This document shows positions 9,169-17,489 of a DNA stretch of 64,000 nucleotides, in pieces. The notes beneath the pieces were generated by a model. The model was not told the origin of the DNA. It worked only from the letters and a program-made list of their open reading frames with translations, and ran no database searches. The DNA is from Bacteroidota bacterium (lineage in GTDB: Bacteria; Bacteroidota; Bacteroidia; Chitinophagales; Chitinophagaceae): positions 1 to 64,000 of the forward strand of contig JAFDYJ010000016.1 in the NCBI GenBank assembly GCA_018267515.1. Reading direction: 5' to 3'. The number at the start of each line of letters is the position of its first letter. Position 1 is the stretch's first letter. The translations under genes and the position numbers were made by a program.

Positions 9169-10227
9169 ATGAAACTCTACCAGTTTTTTATTCTCCCGTT
9201 CTTGTCAATGACTTGTTTTGCACAAGTATCCAGGTTGCCGGATGCAAAGCAAAAAGCATTTGATACCGATAAGGCAAAAATTTGCGGAGGCTGGGATTCT
9301 ATTTTCAGCAAGAAAGGCAAATGGAAGAAAAGCAAAGATGACCTTGCCTTTACCGACAAAACTTTTCCGGCCGGCCAATATAAGTATGTTAATACCCGGA
9401 TAGATAGTATCGCCGCCTTCCTGCAAGAGACAATTGAAGACCTTAGCGGTGTGGAAGCAAGATGGTACAGGGGCACAACAGGTAATGCTTACATCCCGGG
9501 TGGCCCGGTTCCTTATAGTTTAAACTGTGGGTTTTTTTCTTACTACTGCAACACCAACAGTAAAAAAATCTTGTTGTCCGAAGAAACCGGTCAATGGATT
9601 TATGTATTTGTAAACACACTTAACTGGTTTCTTGATAAAGGAGGCGAATGGGATATCAATAATGATGGCAAATTGAAAACGTTTTTTCAGCTCCCTCCTG
9701 TAAATGATACATGGAAGGATTACAGAGTATATGAACCGAAATATTTTTTGGGGGGTGCCACCAGATCTATCTCCAAAACTGTAATCATAGGCCGCAATGA
9801 AAAACTCCCCTGGCGTTCATTAACTCAACGACAATATCTCAACGGCCTTAAAAACGATTATCAAAAACAAATGAACAAACTGAAGGAAGGCTCAGGTTTT
9901 CACTCGGATTATCTAAAGAAACTTAATTATATAATTGATTACCTGGATCGCACTGATAACGAAATATTAGAGAAGCCGGCCATCATTGATCCTAAGGTCG
10001 GCGTTTGGGGGTTCAAAGGAAAATTTGGAAACGAAGCTGAAAAAGGATTCAGGCTTGTTCTCTTAACTGCAAACAAGATGTATTTTGACACCAGTCTTCC
10101 CCGGTATGCTCCACAACTCATCCAGGTTTTTTGGAAATATAATCCGACGGATACTGTGGCATTGCGGGTAACTAAACAATTTGAAGAAAACTTCCCCCTG
10201 GAAAAATTGAGGACGATGATTAAATAG
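9169..10227 (+). CDS. Secreted protein of unknown function (full-length paralogue of 2-808)
   Basis: 352 residues with a signal peptide (MKLYQFFILPFLSMTCFAQ). No domain recognised. The segment from about 205 on (LTQRQYLNGL, a charged helix, then LPRYAPQLIQVFWKY and ENFPLEKLRTMIK) matches the protein at the left edge of the window, and the N-terminal 200 residues are seen only here. That part carries two cysteines and a glycine- and proline-rich loop (YIPGGPVPYSLNCG). It follows the TPR gene by about 45 bp and precedes the second PsbP-like protein by 23 bp, so these three probably share a transcript. The pairing of this family with a PsbP-like neighbour is echoed at the left end of the window, which suggests that a block was duplicated. 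Confidence 0.72.
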   Translation: MKLYQFFILPFLSMTCFAQVSRLPDAKQKAFDTDKAKICGGWDSIFSKKGKWKKSKDDLAFTDKTFPAGQYKYVNTRIDSIAAFLQETIEDLSGVEARWYRGTTGNAYIPGGPVPYSLNCGFFSYYCNTNSKKILLSEETGQWIYVFVNTLNWFLDKGGEWDINNDGKLKTFFQLPPVNDTWKDYRVYEPKYFLGGATRSISKTVIIGRNEKLPWRSLTQRQYLNGLKNDYQKQMNKLKEGSGFHSDYLKKLNYIIDYLDRTDNEILEKPAIIDPKVGVWGFKGKFGNEAEKGFRLVLLTANKMYFDTSLPRYAPQLIQVFWKYNPTDTVALRVTKQFEENFPLEKLRTMIK

Positions 10228-10250
10228 TTATCCAACCTAAAGGTTTTCTT

Positions 10251-11651
10251 ATGAAAAAGATTTTCATTTTTTTAATAGTATTTCACTCTTCGTTGGACAC
10301 TCCGGCACAAACAGAAAAATTTGATATTGCTTCCTTTACTGCTCCCTTAGGTTGGCAGCGCATTGAGGCAAACGGTAATCTTTCTTTTTTGGATACTGCC
10401 ACAGTTAACGGGCTAACGAGCTTTTGCCAAATAACTTTATATCCATGCATCGAAAGCACAAGAAGTGCAAATAATAATTTTAAAACTGCATGGCAAAACC
10501 TGGTAACTATTCCGACGAAATCAAAAATCAAACCCGTTACGCAAACAGACAATACTCCTGACGGGTGGACATTAACAACAGGCACGGCAAATATCTCTTC
10601 AGGGGGACTGACCTACAAAACGATCGTGGCAAGCATTACCGGATTCGGAAAGACAATGAACGTACAGGTAAACACGGCAGGTGGAAACTACGCAGGTTCA
10701 ATTGAAAAATTTTTTAATGACCTGAACCTTGACAGTAAAGGTGTGGTGTCTTCCGGAAATACAAACTTGAACAAGAATAAAAATTCAGAAAATTTGAACG
10801 GAAATTTTTCTATAAATGACTATGAATTCGTAGCACCGGACAAATGGCAGTTGCAAAAAAACAAAGAATATATCTCGATGATAAATCCCCAGTCCGGTTG
10901 CACGATAAAGGTATTAGCGCCACAACCTTCATCGGGAAATTTAGAACAGGATGCAGAAGCCGTTTTTAATACGATGTACAGCGGGTGGAACTATCAAAAT
11001 AGTGGGAATAAAAAATTTACCCTGGTAACCGGTTTTTTGCCGAAAGGTCATGAGTTCTTTATGAAAGAAGCAAGCATGAGTGGTTATACTGCCGGTGGCC
11101 AATACAATCTGGAAGAAGGCAGCGCCATTGTAGTAAAGACAGGAAATAAGATTGTGATCATTTCCGTACGGCACAACAGCAGTATGATGGGGCATGATGA
11201 CTGCTACCGGAACTACAATACCTGGGCAAGGTTTTTTAACACATTTGGGGTCAGGCAGTTTTTCCAACCCGAAAGTGCCGAAGAAGACATCCCAAAAAGA
11301 ATTATCGGATTGTGGAATATAAATGCAACCGGAGTTGTGGCGGGAGAATATGTATTTGCTGCTAACGGGCATTATCAATTCGGAGGAGCTATTGGCACTT
11401 CCACCACCACATCTGACCTTTATTACAAATACATTTACAATACAGCATATTCATTTGAAGGCGATGGAACCTATTCCATATCCGGCCATGTTCTTACTCT
11501 CAATAAAAGCGGAAGTGCTGCAGAGCAGATACCAATAAGATTTGAAAAAGTAAATTTTGGAGGCACAGGATGGACAGACAGGATGTGGATGCTGAAAACT
11601 GATAGCATAGGCAAAAACCAGGTATGTTATGATAAGAGCAAAAAGGATTAA
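10251..11651 (+). CDS. PsbP-like secreted protein of unknown function (paralogue B)
   Basis: 466 residues with a signal peptide (cleavage near residue 19, PAQTEKF). Paralogue of 1986-3245: SFTAPLGWQ at the mature N-terminus. A second module of similar kind starts near residue 185 (DYEFVAPDKWQL), so this copy holds two tandem modules. A C-terminal beta-rich part (GLWNINATG, ANGHYQFGGA, DGTYSISGHVLTL) resembles a lipocalin-like fold. The last residues, GKNQVCYDKSKKD, recur in a vestige at 13814-13850. After its stop the same frame stays open for 54 codons (11652-11816) with protein-like composition, which could be decayed coding sequence. Function unknown. Confidence 0.72.
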   Translation: MKKIFIFLIVFHSSLDTPAQTEKFDIASFTAPLGWQRIEANGNLSFLDTATVNGLTSFCQITLYPCIESTRSANNNFKTAWQNLVTIPTKSKIKPVTQTDNTPDGWTLTTGTANISSGGLTYKTIVASITGFGKTMNVQVNTAGGNYAGSIEKFFNDLNLDSKGVVSSGNTNLNKNKNSENLNGNFSINDYEFVAPDKWQLQKNKEYISMINPQSGCTIKVLAPQPSSGNLEQDAEAVFNTMYSGWNYQNSGNKKFTLVTGFLPKGHEFFMKEASMSGYTAGGQYNLEEGSAIVVKTGNKIVIISVRHNSSMMGHDDCYRNYNTWARFFNTFGVRQFFQPESAEEDIPKRIIGLWNINATGVVAGEYVFAANGHYQFGGAIGTSTTTSDLYYKYIYNTAYSFEGDGTYSISGHVLTLNKSGSAAEQIPIRFEKVNFGGTGWTDRMWMLKTDSIGKNQVCYDKSKKD

Positions 11652-11885
11652 GAACTAAAAATTAAACTCATCTTCTATTATTATTTCATTGAAAAGTCTA
11701 TTGGAAGTACAATCGAAGGCGAGTATTATCAAAAGATTCTGAGAGTACCCGCAATCACTAATTCACAAAGACTGGTTTTCACTGACCCGCACCTTCCGGT
11801 AAAAAAGGTCAGATAGTTTGTTTTGACAACCTGCCTATTTCCATTTTAAAATAACGGAATGCAAAAGCTGTATGAATCAGCCGGC

Positions 11886-11930
11886 TAACTTTTGTTCTAT
11901 CATCAATACCCTGATAGTTGTATAAGTCAA
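11886..11930 (+). promoter_or_regulatory. Island motif copy 3, apparently degraded
   Basis: TAACTTTTGTTCTAT is exact at 11886-11900, but the last two positions differ and the box after 20 bp reads TAAGTCAA, keeping only TA and one T of TANNTTTG. It lies 61 bp upstream of copy 4. It is either a second activator site or an old promoter left by a duplication. Confidence 0.4.
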
Positions 11931-11946
11931 TAATGATAGCCATTGG

Positions 11947-11991
11947 TAACTTTAGTTCTATTGTTTTCAGGATACGGCTAAAGTAGTTTTG
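11947..11991 (+). promoter_or_regulatory. Island motif copy 4: promoter of the ZU5-fragment/spondin unit
   Basis: TAACTTTAGTTCTATTG at 11947-11963 (one mismatch), 20 bp, then TAGTTTTG at 11984-11991, a perfect TANNTTTG box. The leader to the ATG at 12029 is 37 bp. This is the best-formed -7 box of the set. Confidence 0.65.
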
Positions 11992-12028
11992 GATTTAGGT
12001 TTTTTTTCTAAACAATACAATTGGTTTT

Positions 12029-12274
12029 ATGAAAAAAAATATTTTCATCCTGCTTTCGGCCATCGGCTTTGTAATACTATTGAGTTGCAAAAAATCTCCA
12101 GAAGGAAATATCATACCTGAGCCGGATGCTCCCGGCGTAACCACTCATGTCGGCATCCTCGATGGAATCCCTGTTTCTAAAACCCTTGGCAGTGCCGGTG
12201 GTTCATTAATGTCGGCAGACGTTAAAATAGAATGTGCTACTGGAAAAAGAAAAAATGCTACACAAAGCATTTGA
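12029..12274 (+). pseudogene. Truncated ZU5-type lipoprotein, possible pseudogene
   Basis: 81 residues. It begins with a lipoprotein signal (MKKNIFILLSAIGFVILLSC, lipobox LLSC). Residues 50-70, VSKTLGSAGGSLMSADVKIE, match the start of the ZU5 domain in the protein at 13925-15316 (ITKEIGAAGGAIISDDGKIE). After KIE the match stops and a short unrelated tail leads to TGA, so over 90 per cent of a ZU5 domain is missing. It may still be translated, as promoter and signal peptide are intact and the spondin gene follows after 39 bp; it could then serve as a leader cistron. I favour a gene broken by deletion between two direct or paralogous copies. Confidence 0.6.
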
Positions 12275-12313
12275 AAAATCAAATAAAAAACTAAACAATT
12301 AAAAAAAACTAAA

Positions 12314-13609
12314 ATGAAAAAAGCAATTAAATTCAACTGGCTGTATATAGCCGCATTTGCACCCATGGCATTTATGTCGTGCAAGAAAAATCACTTTCAC
12401 ATACCTTCAAAGGATCATACCATTACGATCCAAAACGTATTGCAATCGAAACCGCTTGTGGAATCTGGAACCTTTCAGGGGCCGAATAAAGCAACTCTTC
12501 CCGGTGAAACAGCATCATTTACTTTCTCTGCTGCAAAAGGGCAGGCCGTAACCTTTGCTAGTATGTACGGCTGGTCCAATGATTTGTTTTTTGCGCCGGC
12601 AAACCCGGGAATCATGTTGTACGATGGTCAGGGAAATCCTGTTGAAGGCGATGTATCTTCTCAAATAAAGATTTGGGACAATGGTACCCGTATCAATCAA
12701 CAACCGGGTTCTTCTGTAGTACATCCGGGCACTGCGGAAACTACAGCTCAGAACATTTTGGAAGTGAATGGAACCGATGCCCAGGGTTATACTTATTTGC
12801 CCGCTTCTTCTCTCATGCATGTATCTCTCAAATACAATGGTAATTCTATATTTACTCTTACAATTGAAAATGTTTCAGGAGGTACAGCTAATCAAACACC
12901 ATTCAGCCCTGGTGTGTGGACTATTTCTTATGTCAACGGTGGAACCATGCTGATGCCTAATCCAATTTATGAGGCAGGAAAACCCAGCATGAACGGACTA
13001 ACTAACATTGCAGAGAAGGGAAACATTACGAACCTGGATACCTATCTCAAAAGCAATACCGGTATCTTCACACCATTGTCTCCTGTGCTGGTAGTCGTAT
13101 ATCATGGAATCTCCAACCCGATTTTCCGTGAAGGAGAAACAGATGAAGGACATGGCTTAACCAAATTTGCCCAAAAGGGTAATGCAAGCGATATCGCCGG
13201 TTATTTGAAAACCGTAAGAGGCGTAGATGCTGTATATGTTTTACCTGCAGCAAATACTATAAAACTGCTTCCTGCAATGAATGGAAATCCGGGTAGCAGT
13301 GTTTCACAGGAAATATCTCTGCATTTGGGCGATCATATTGCGTTTGCAACAATGTATGGATTATCCAACGACTGGTTCTTCGCCGGCGAAGGTGGTATGA
13401 ATCCTTCACCAAAAGGCGGAATCTACTTTCATGTAGGCTTGTACGATGATGGTACTGCCGTAGATCAATTTCCAGGTGCAGGCAACAGGCAGGCAGCATT
13501 CGGAGGTACACCTCAGGTAGAAAATAAACCGATAATGAAAGTGCCCAATCCTAACGCATTTACGACACTTCCGGATGTCAACGATATCGTGAAAGTAACA
13601 ATTGAATAA
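12314..13609 (+). CDS. Tandem spondin-domain lipoprotein
   Basis: 431 residues. A lipoprotein signal (AFMSC lipobox, Cys near residue 23) is followed by KK. Two spondin-like domains (Spond_N) follow. The first (about 35-185) has TITIQNV, a FASMYGWSNDLFFAP motif and a WDNGTRINQQPG segment. The second (about 305-431) has FATMYGLSNDWFFA and LYDDGTAVDQFPGAG. Between them, about 200-300, lies a linker with repeated IAEKGN / FAQKGN patterns. Bacterial spondin-domain proteins are usually secreted and poorly studied; the eukaryotic domain binds matrix components, and Asp/Glu-rich loops suggest metal binding. Expected place: anchored in the outer membrane. Upstream promoter is motif copy 4, shared with the fragment at 12029. 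Confidence 0.8.
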   Translation: MKKAIKFNWLYIAAFAPMAFMSCKKNHFHIPSKDHTITIQNVLQSKPLVESGTFQGPNKATLPGETASFTFSAAKGQAVTFASMYGWSNDLFFAPANPGIMLYDGQGNPVEGDVSSQIKIWDNGTRINQQPGSSVVHPGTAETTAQNILEVNGTDAQGYTYLPASSLMHVSLKYNGNSIFTLTIENVSGGTANQTPFSPGVWTISYVNGGTMLMPNPIYEAGKPSMNGLTNIAEKGNITNLDTYLKSNTGIFTPLSPVLVVVYHGISNPIFREGETDEGHGLTKFAQKGNASDIAGYLKTVRGVDAVYVLPAANTIKLLPAMNGNPGSSVSQEISLHLGDHIAFATMYGLSNDWFFAGEGGMNPSPKGGIYFHVGLYDDGTAVDQFPGAGNRQAAFGGTPQVENKPIMKVPNPNAFTTLPDVNDIVKVTIE

Positions 13610-13618
13610 TTTTTTTAA

Positions 13619-13644
13619 GATGCAACGGCTTAGGCCGTTGCATC
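13619..13644 (+). terminator. Perfect 11-bp hairpin after the spondin gene
   Basis: GATGCAACGGC (13619-13629), loop TTAG, GCCGTTGCATC (13634-13644). It starts 10 bp after the stop codon. There is no U-tract after the stem, so it may be a transcript-end stabiliser or processing site rather than a classical intrinsic terminator. Confidence 0.55.
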
Positions 13645-13742
13645 TCATCCGCATTTCGTGTCTGCATGAAACGAAGTCTCTCTGCAAATAATAATGGCAT
13701 AATCAGCTTTAATTCTTATAGAAATATTTGTTGAATGCATAA

Positions 13743-13850
13743 GAGTTTATTTGCAAAGTGGAAGAACTGGTTCAGGAAGACACGAACAAGGGAGCTTGGG
13801 ACGGCATGGGCAAAAACGAAGTATGTTATGATAAGAGCAAGCAAGAATAA
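13743..13850 (+). pseudogene. Vestigial C-terminus of a PsbP-like paralogue
   Basis: An open frame without a start codon. Its last residues, GKNEVCYDKSKQE before TAA at 13848, match the end of the 466-residue protein (GKNQVCYDKSKKD before TAA at 11649). At the DNA level, tatgttatgataagagcaa is identical in both. Upstream of residue G the match fades. I infer that a third copy of the PsbP-like gene once stood here. The rest of the 315-bp gap from 13610 shows only the hairpin at 13619 and an A/T-rich leader before 13925. Confidence 0.65.
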
Positions 13851-13924
13851 CCAGGAAGATGAAGGTTTTTTTTCTCAATAAAACTTACTGAAGACTCAAA
13901 ATTTATGAGCATAAATTATCTATT

Positions 13925-15316
13925 ATGAAAAAAATATTTTTTGCAATTTTCCTGATCCATTCAGCCCTATTACTGCAGGCGCAGGATGATGGCCCGAAAC
14001 CGGGATCTGATTCTGTTGAAGTGAATTTGATCCGCCTGCCCGACTCTACAGCTATTGCCATCCCCAATGGAAAATTAATAACTAAAGAAATCGGGGCTGC
14101 CGGAGGAGCAATCATTTCGGATGATGGTAAAATAGAATTAATTTTTCCTGAGGGAGCATTACTAAAAAACACTTCAGTAAGCATTCAACCTACAGAAAAT
14201 TTACTACCTAATGGAAATAAAGCTTACCATTTTGAGCCATCAGGTATGCAGTTTTTAAAACCGGTGCAGGTCATTTTTCATTACAGTGATGAAGAAGCTG
14301 AAACCTGTCCGCCGGAATTCAAGTTTATGGCTTTGCAGGATCATAACGGGAAATGGGAGTATATGGATTATGAAGATTGGGACAGTGCTTCCAAATCGCT
14401 GAAAGGATACACCAAGCATTTTTCAGCTTTTGTAGATGGAAATATAGTTGAGCTAAACGATACCGAATTAACTCTTAAAGTAGGACAGACTTATATGTTT
14501 TTTTTAGATGTAGTACACCCACCACCACCTACAGAACCCGGCGAAGAAGAGCTTGCCTATCTTCCACAAGGGGTAAAGAAAGTAAATAGAGGAGCAGCCT
14601 GGAAGGTAAACGGGAAAGTGGGTGGAAGTGTAAAACATGGGACGATATCCCCAATCCAGGGTGAGCTAATCCAGGCAATCTATAAGGCACCCCCGGTATT
14701 AACATCCGATCCTATTAAGGTAAATTTATCACTCTATACAACAAAGATCCGTGAAGTAGTACAGCATAGTAGAAAGGCCCGAGGCTGGAAAGGAATAACT
14801 CGTATACCAACAACAACCCTCCAGGCAACCTTTACTTGTAAGGTGAAACTTTACGATCAGTACAAGGTCTCCGTAATTTTCAATAAGGATGATGGATCGA
14901 GTTTATTAATTGACAGTGCCAACTTTATTGTAACTGTTTATAAGGATAAAGGAGAAATAACAGAGATAATCAATTACCCTCCTTTCGTAAAGATGGCAGA
15001 TCCTTATGGATTGGAATCAAAAGTTATTATTGATAAATCCTGTGTTGGCATTATTAATATCTCTGCTACTGATATTAAGAAATATAATTTGTCAAGAGAT
15101 AATCCTCCGGAAATCCTTTTCGAGATGCGTAGCAAGAAAGTCTTGATATATAAATTTCAGTATATCGCAAAAAATAAGTATTTCAAAACCACCCCGGTTA
15201 CAGATATTATACTCGATTCTGAGCCAGTGGAACTCAATTTTATTGCAAACGGACATAGGCAAAGTGTTTCCTATTTTCCAAACGCTTACAAGATCATAGT
15301 AGATCCGTTTAGATGA
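13925..15316 (+). CDS. ZU5-domain secreted protein
   Basis: 463 residues, signal peptide (MKKIFFAIFLIHSALLLQAQ). Residues 50-150 fit a ZU5 domain: KEIGAAGGAI, then FPEGALLKNTSVSIQP, then FEPSGMQFLKPVQVIFHY. ZU5 is a beta-sandwich found in ankyrin and netrin receptors and in many secreted bacterial proteins. A segment near 160-190 (KWEYMDYEDWDSASKSLKGYTKHFSAFVDG) is the usual follow-on in bacterial ZU5 proteins. The remaining 270 residues are beta-rich without known motifs. It has no clear copy of the island motif upstream. Partner of the truncated ZU5 lipoprotein at 12029. Likely surface or periplasmic; ligand unknown. Confidence 0.8.
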   Translation: MKKIFFAIFLIHSALLLQAQDDGPKPGSDSVEVNLIRLPDSTAIAIPNGKLITKEIGAAGGAIISDDGKIELIFPEGALLKNTSVSIQPTENLLPNGNKAYHFEPSGMQFLKPVQVIFHYSDEEAETCPPEFKFMALQDHNGKWEYMDYEDWDSASKSLKGYTKHFSAFVDGNIVELNDTELTLKVGQTYMFFLDVVHPPPPTEPGEEELAYLPQGVKKVNRGAAWKVNGKVGGSVKHGTISPIQGELIQAIYKAPPVLTSDPIKVNLSLYTTKIREVVQHSRKARGWKGITRIPTTTLQATFTCKVKLYDQYKVSVIFNKDDGSSLLIDSANFIVTVYKDKGEITEIINYPPFVKMADPYGLESKVIIDKSCVGIINISATDIKKYNLSRDNPPEILFEMRSKKVLIYKFQYIAKNKYFKTTPVTDIILDSEPVELNFIANGHRQSVSYFPNAYKIIVDPFR

Positions 15317-15430
15317 AAATATAGTTAGTAAAAAATAACAATAGCATCTGGAATAAAATAGTTTGCCATGGTTTAACTTCTGAGTATTTCATTTTCAAAT
15401 ACAAAATATTATCCAATCAAAAAACTGTAT

Positions 15431-15985
15431 ATGAGAGCTATAAGAATCATAATTGTTCTATTCATCTTCATTCCATTTTATTCGGGTGCACAAAAAATTA
15501 TTTTCACTGAAAATTTCCAGGACGAAAAAATGAATGAATATTGGCAAATAGTAACCGGGAACTGGAAAATCTGTTCTGTTGACGATATGCGGATAGCGCC
15601 GGCAGAAGGAGGTTATCAATATGTATTGTGTTCGGGCAGCAGAGGTGATGCAGGAGAACAGATCGTACGGCTTTTCGTTGACCTGCCTGATTCAATTAAA
15701 AAATATAAAAAAATTACGCTTAGTTTTTATTACTATTTCATTGCCAATGTGGCAAAGGCAAATGTGGAAACAGAGTTTTATCAAAAAGAAATGAAAGACG
15801 GTAGCAGGGGAAAATTATGGTCCGCCTCTCTTCCTTACGTTAAAGGACGATGGTCAAGGATTAAGAGAACATTTACTATACCCAAAAACAGCAACCAGTT
15901 TAGAATTGTATTTTCCGGGATATCGCCGTCATTACAAAAGAATTCCATTGTGTGCTTTGACAATATTGTCATTGCTGCATTATAA
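15431..15985 (+). CDS. Small secreted jelly-roll-like protein
   Basis: 184 residues with a signal peptide ending near SGAQK (about residue 20). The mature part starts IIFTENFQDEKMNEYWQIVTGNW and ends with VCFDNIVI, the pattern of carbohydrate-binding-like or concanavalin-like jelly rolls in secreted Bacteroidota proteins, where a final FDNI/V strand is common. No catalytic motif. It stands alone between the ZU5 gene and the next motif-driven unit. A glycan- or surface-binding role is inference only. Confidence 0.6.
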   Translation: MRAIRIIIVLFIFIPFYSGAQKIIFTENFQDEKMNEYWQIVTGNWKICSVDDMRIAPAEGGYQYVLCSGSRGDAGEQIVRLFVDLPDSIKKYKKITLSFYYYFIANVAKANVETEFYQKEMKDGSRGKLWSASLPYVKGRWSRIKRTFTIPKNSNQFRIVFSGISPSLQKNSIVCFDNIVIAAL

Positions 15986-15989
15986 TGCC

Positions 15990-16034
15990 TAACTTTTGTT
16001 CTATTGTTCATTTTCTTATTTGCCAATAAGTTTA
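15990..16034 (+). promoter_or_regulatory. Island motif copy 5: promoter of the 16053-18119 unit
   Basis: Exact TAACTTTTGTTCTATTG at 15990-16006, 20 bp, then TAAGTTTA at 16027-16034. It lies 18 bp before the ATG at 16053, and begins 5 bp after the upstream stop codon. It would drive the three closely spaced genes that follow. Confidence 0.65.
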
Positions 16035-16052
16035 TACCTGAAATTTCAGAAA

Positions 16053-16760
16053 ATGAAGAAAATATTTTTGGTGCCTGGGCTGACTTTGTGGGCAATTCTT
16101 TGTACGTATCAAACCGGCAGAGCACAAACTATTGTCAAAAAAGGTGCAAAGTATGATACCATTATCCGCAAACATGTTACAAATCCTCCGGTAAAAAAGA
16201 AACCGAAACCAAAAGTTGTTGTCACTCCTCCCCCGCCAAAAGATACCGTTAAAGTGGTAGTAATTCCTACACCTGAGTTTGTTAACCAGCCCTATTATTA
16301 CGACAAGGACAATAATAAACTTATTAAACTGGAGAATGCCGCTGCACAAATGATTACCAAAAAGAAAACATTGGGATTGAAAGGGGCAAAACAAACTCTT
16401 ACAATGGACAATCTGTCGTCAAAGATTCGTTTTACTTCAAAGAAAGATATCGGCTTCATTATAAAAACAAGTGGTGATGTGATTGACCTTACTTCCTATA
16501 TTAAGCTCTACCGTTTTGTTCCCAATGATGAGAAGCGGGAAGTGACCATCAATTCAAAAGAAGGATTATTGGCAGACAAAGATGAAGCCAAAGGAGAACT
16601 GATCAGTTTTAGTGTAAAACCTATTTCGCCGGATAACTACTTAATACAACTTTCCCATCAGTTGGATGCAGGAGAATATGGTTTTGTATGGGTTAAAAAT
16701 ATGGAGTTGAAAGAATTTACCGTTTTTGCTTTTGGCATTGACTGGAAAAGCAGCGATTGA
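16053..16760 (+). CDS. Secreted protein of unknown function (paralogue of 17490-18119)
   Basis: Start taken at ATG 16053, which opens a signal peptide (MKKIFLVPGLTLWAILC, cleavage near GRAQ); an upstream TTG lies inside the promoter motif. 235 residues. A Pro/Lys-rich stretch (about 40-75: PPVKKKPKPKVVVTPPPPKD) probably crosses the peptidoglycan or spaces the domain. The domain (about 85-235) shares YYYDKDNNKLIKLE, a SKIRFTSKKDIGFIIKTSG strand pair, and LDAGEYGFVWVKN...FAFGID with the 223-residue protein downstream. The LPKGEYAF/FAFGVD ending suggests an Ig-like or bacterial pili-associated beta sandwich. First gene of the unit driven by motif copy 5. Confidence 0.72.
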   Translation: MKKIFLVPGLTLWAILCTYQTGRAQTIVKKGAKYDTIIRKHVTNPPVKKKPKPKVVVTPPPPKDTVKVVVIPTPEFVNQPYYYDKDNNKLIKLENAAAQMITKKKTLGLKGAKQTLTMDNLSSKIRFTSKKDIGFIIKTSGDVIDLTSYIKLYRFVPNDEKREVTINSKEGLLADKDEAKGELISFSVKPISPDNYLIQLSHQLDAGEYGFVWVKNMELKEFTVFAFGIDWKSSD

Positions 16761-16861
16761 CTATTCATGAAGCTCTTGTGATATTGACCTGGCATAAGAA
16801 TTTGACTATTATTTCAAAAGAAATATTTGAAACAAGAATATTAAAAATTAAAAACAAACAC

Positions 16862-17488
16862 ATGAAAAAGTTACTCCTTATCATGCTATGCTGCTTGCCT
16901 GCAATAGTATTTGCCCAACCAGGTATTGGTATTAAGGCGGGGCTCAACTTTGCTAATGTCAGCAAAGCATCTTCTATCAACAACAGTAATCGTTCCGGGT
17001 TTTTATTTGGTGTGTTTCTTGCACCTCCCAATACAGGGATTATGAGTTACCGCACTGAACTTATATACTCGAAGCAGGGATATAATTTTCAATCGGGCAA
17101 TAACACAGGCAATGTAAACCTGGACTATATATTAATGCCCCAGTTAATGGGCATTAACATTACAAAATATGTGCAGATTCAATTTGGCGCCCAGATGGCT
17201 TTTCTTATCAATGCAAAAGCGGATAGTACAAATACGGGAGGCAGCTCGGGGCCATACAGTTCCATCATGAGCTACTACAACAAATTTGATTATGGTTTCG
17301 CCGCCGGTGCAGAAATTCATCCTGTAGCCGGATTATTAATTGGTGCCAGATATAATATCAGCCTGGGAAAATTGTATAAAGACATTGGATCAGGACAAAT
17401 GCCATCTTTCACTGCTGCAGATGCCAAGAATAATGTAGTACAAATTTTTGCCGGCTGGACTTTTGGAAATAACCCGAAAAAGAAATAG
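16862..17488 (+). CDS. Outer-membrane beta-barrel protein (PorT/OMP_b-brl_2 type)
   Basis: Start taken at ATG 16862 (signal peptide MKKLLLIMLCCLPAIVFAQ); the longer TTG-start frame adds an unlikely 35 residues. 208 residues. GIGIKAGLNFANVS is the classic first strand of Bacteroidota PorT-like small barrels. Alternating aromatic strands follow, ending with IFAGWTFG before a KKK tail. Family barrels have about eight strands and often no known ligand. It lies between the two Ig-like paralogues, 1 bp before the third gene of the unit, so the three are probably co-expressed. Confidence 0.82.
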   Translation: MKKLLLIMLCCLPAIVFAQPGIGIKAGLNFANVSKASSINNSNRSGFLFGVFLAPPNTGIMSYRTELIYSKQGYNFQSGNNTGNVNLDYILMPQLMGINITKYVQIQFGAQMAFLINAKADSTNTGGSSGPYSSIMSYYNKFDYGFAAGAEIHPVAGLLIGARYNISLGKLYKDIGSGQMPSFTAADAKNNVVQIFAGWTFGNNPKKK

Positions 17489-17489
17489 T

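Larger units (their letters stand above)
11652..12028 (+). other. 377-bp gap: possible decayed coding tail plus two motif copies
   Basis: No intact gene. The first 165 bp continue the frame of the upstream gene without a stop until TAG at 11814, and the translation is not low-complexity. It may be a relic, but it could also be chance. The right half holds the two motif copies at 11886 and 11947 and a T-rich leader before the ATG at 12029. Confidence 0.5.

Noticed and set aside
11652..11816. 54-codon continuation of the frame after the 466-residue gene
   Set aside because: It could be a decayed tail but has no recognisable homology; left as part of the gap.
15373..15410. Motif-like TAACTTCTG before 15431
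   Set aside because: The second half does not match and no TANNTTT box lies 20 bp later.
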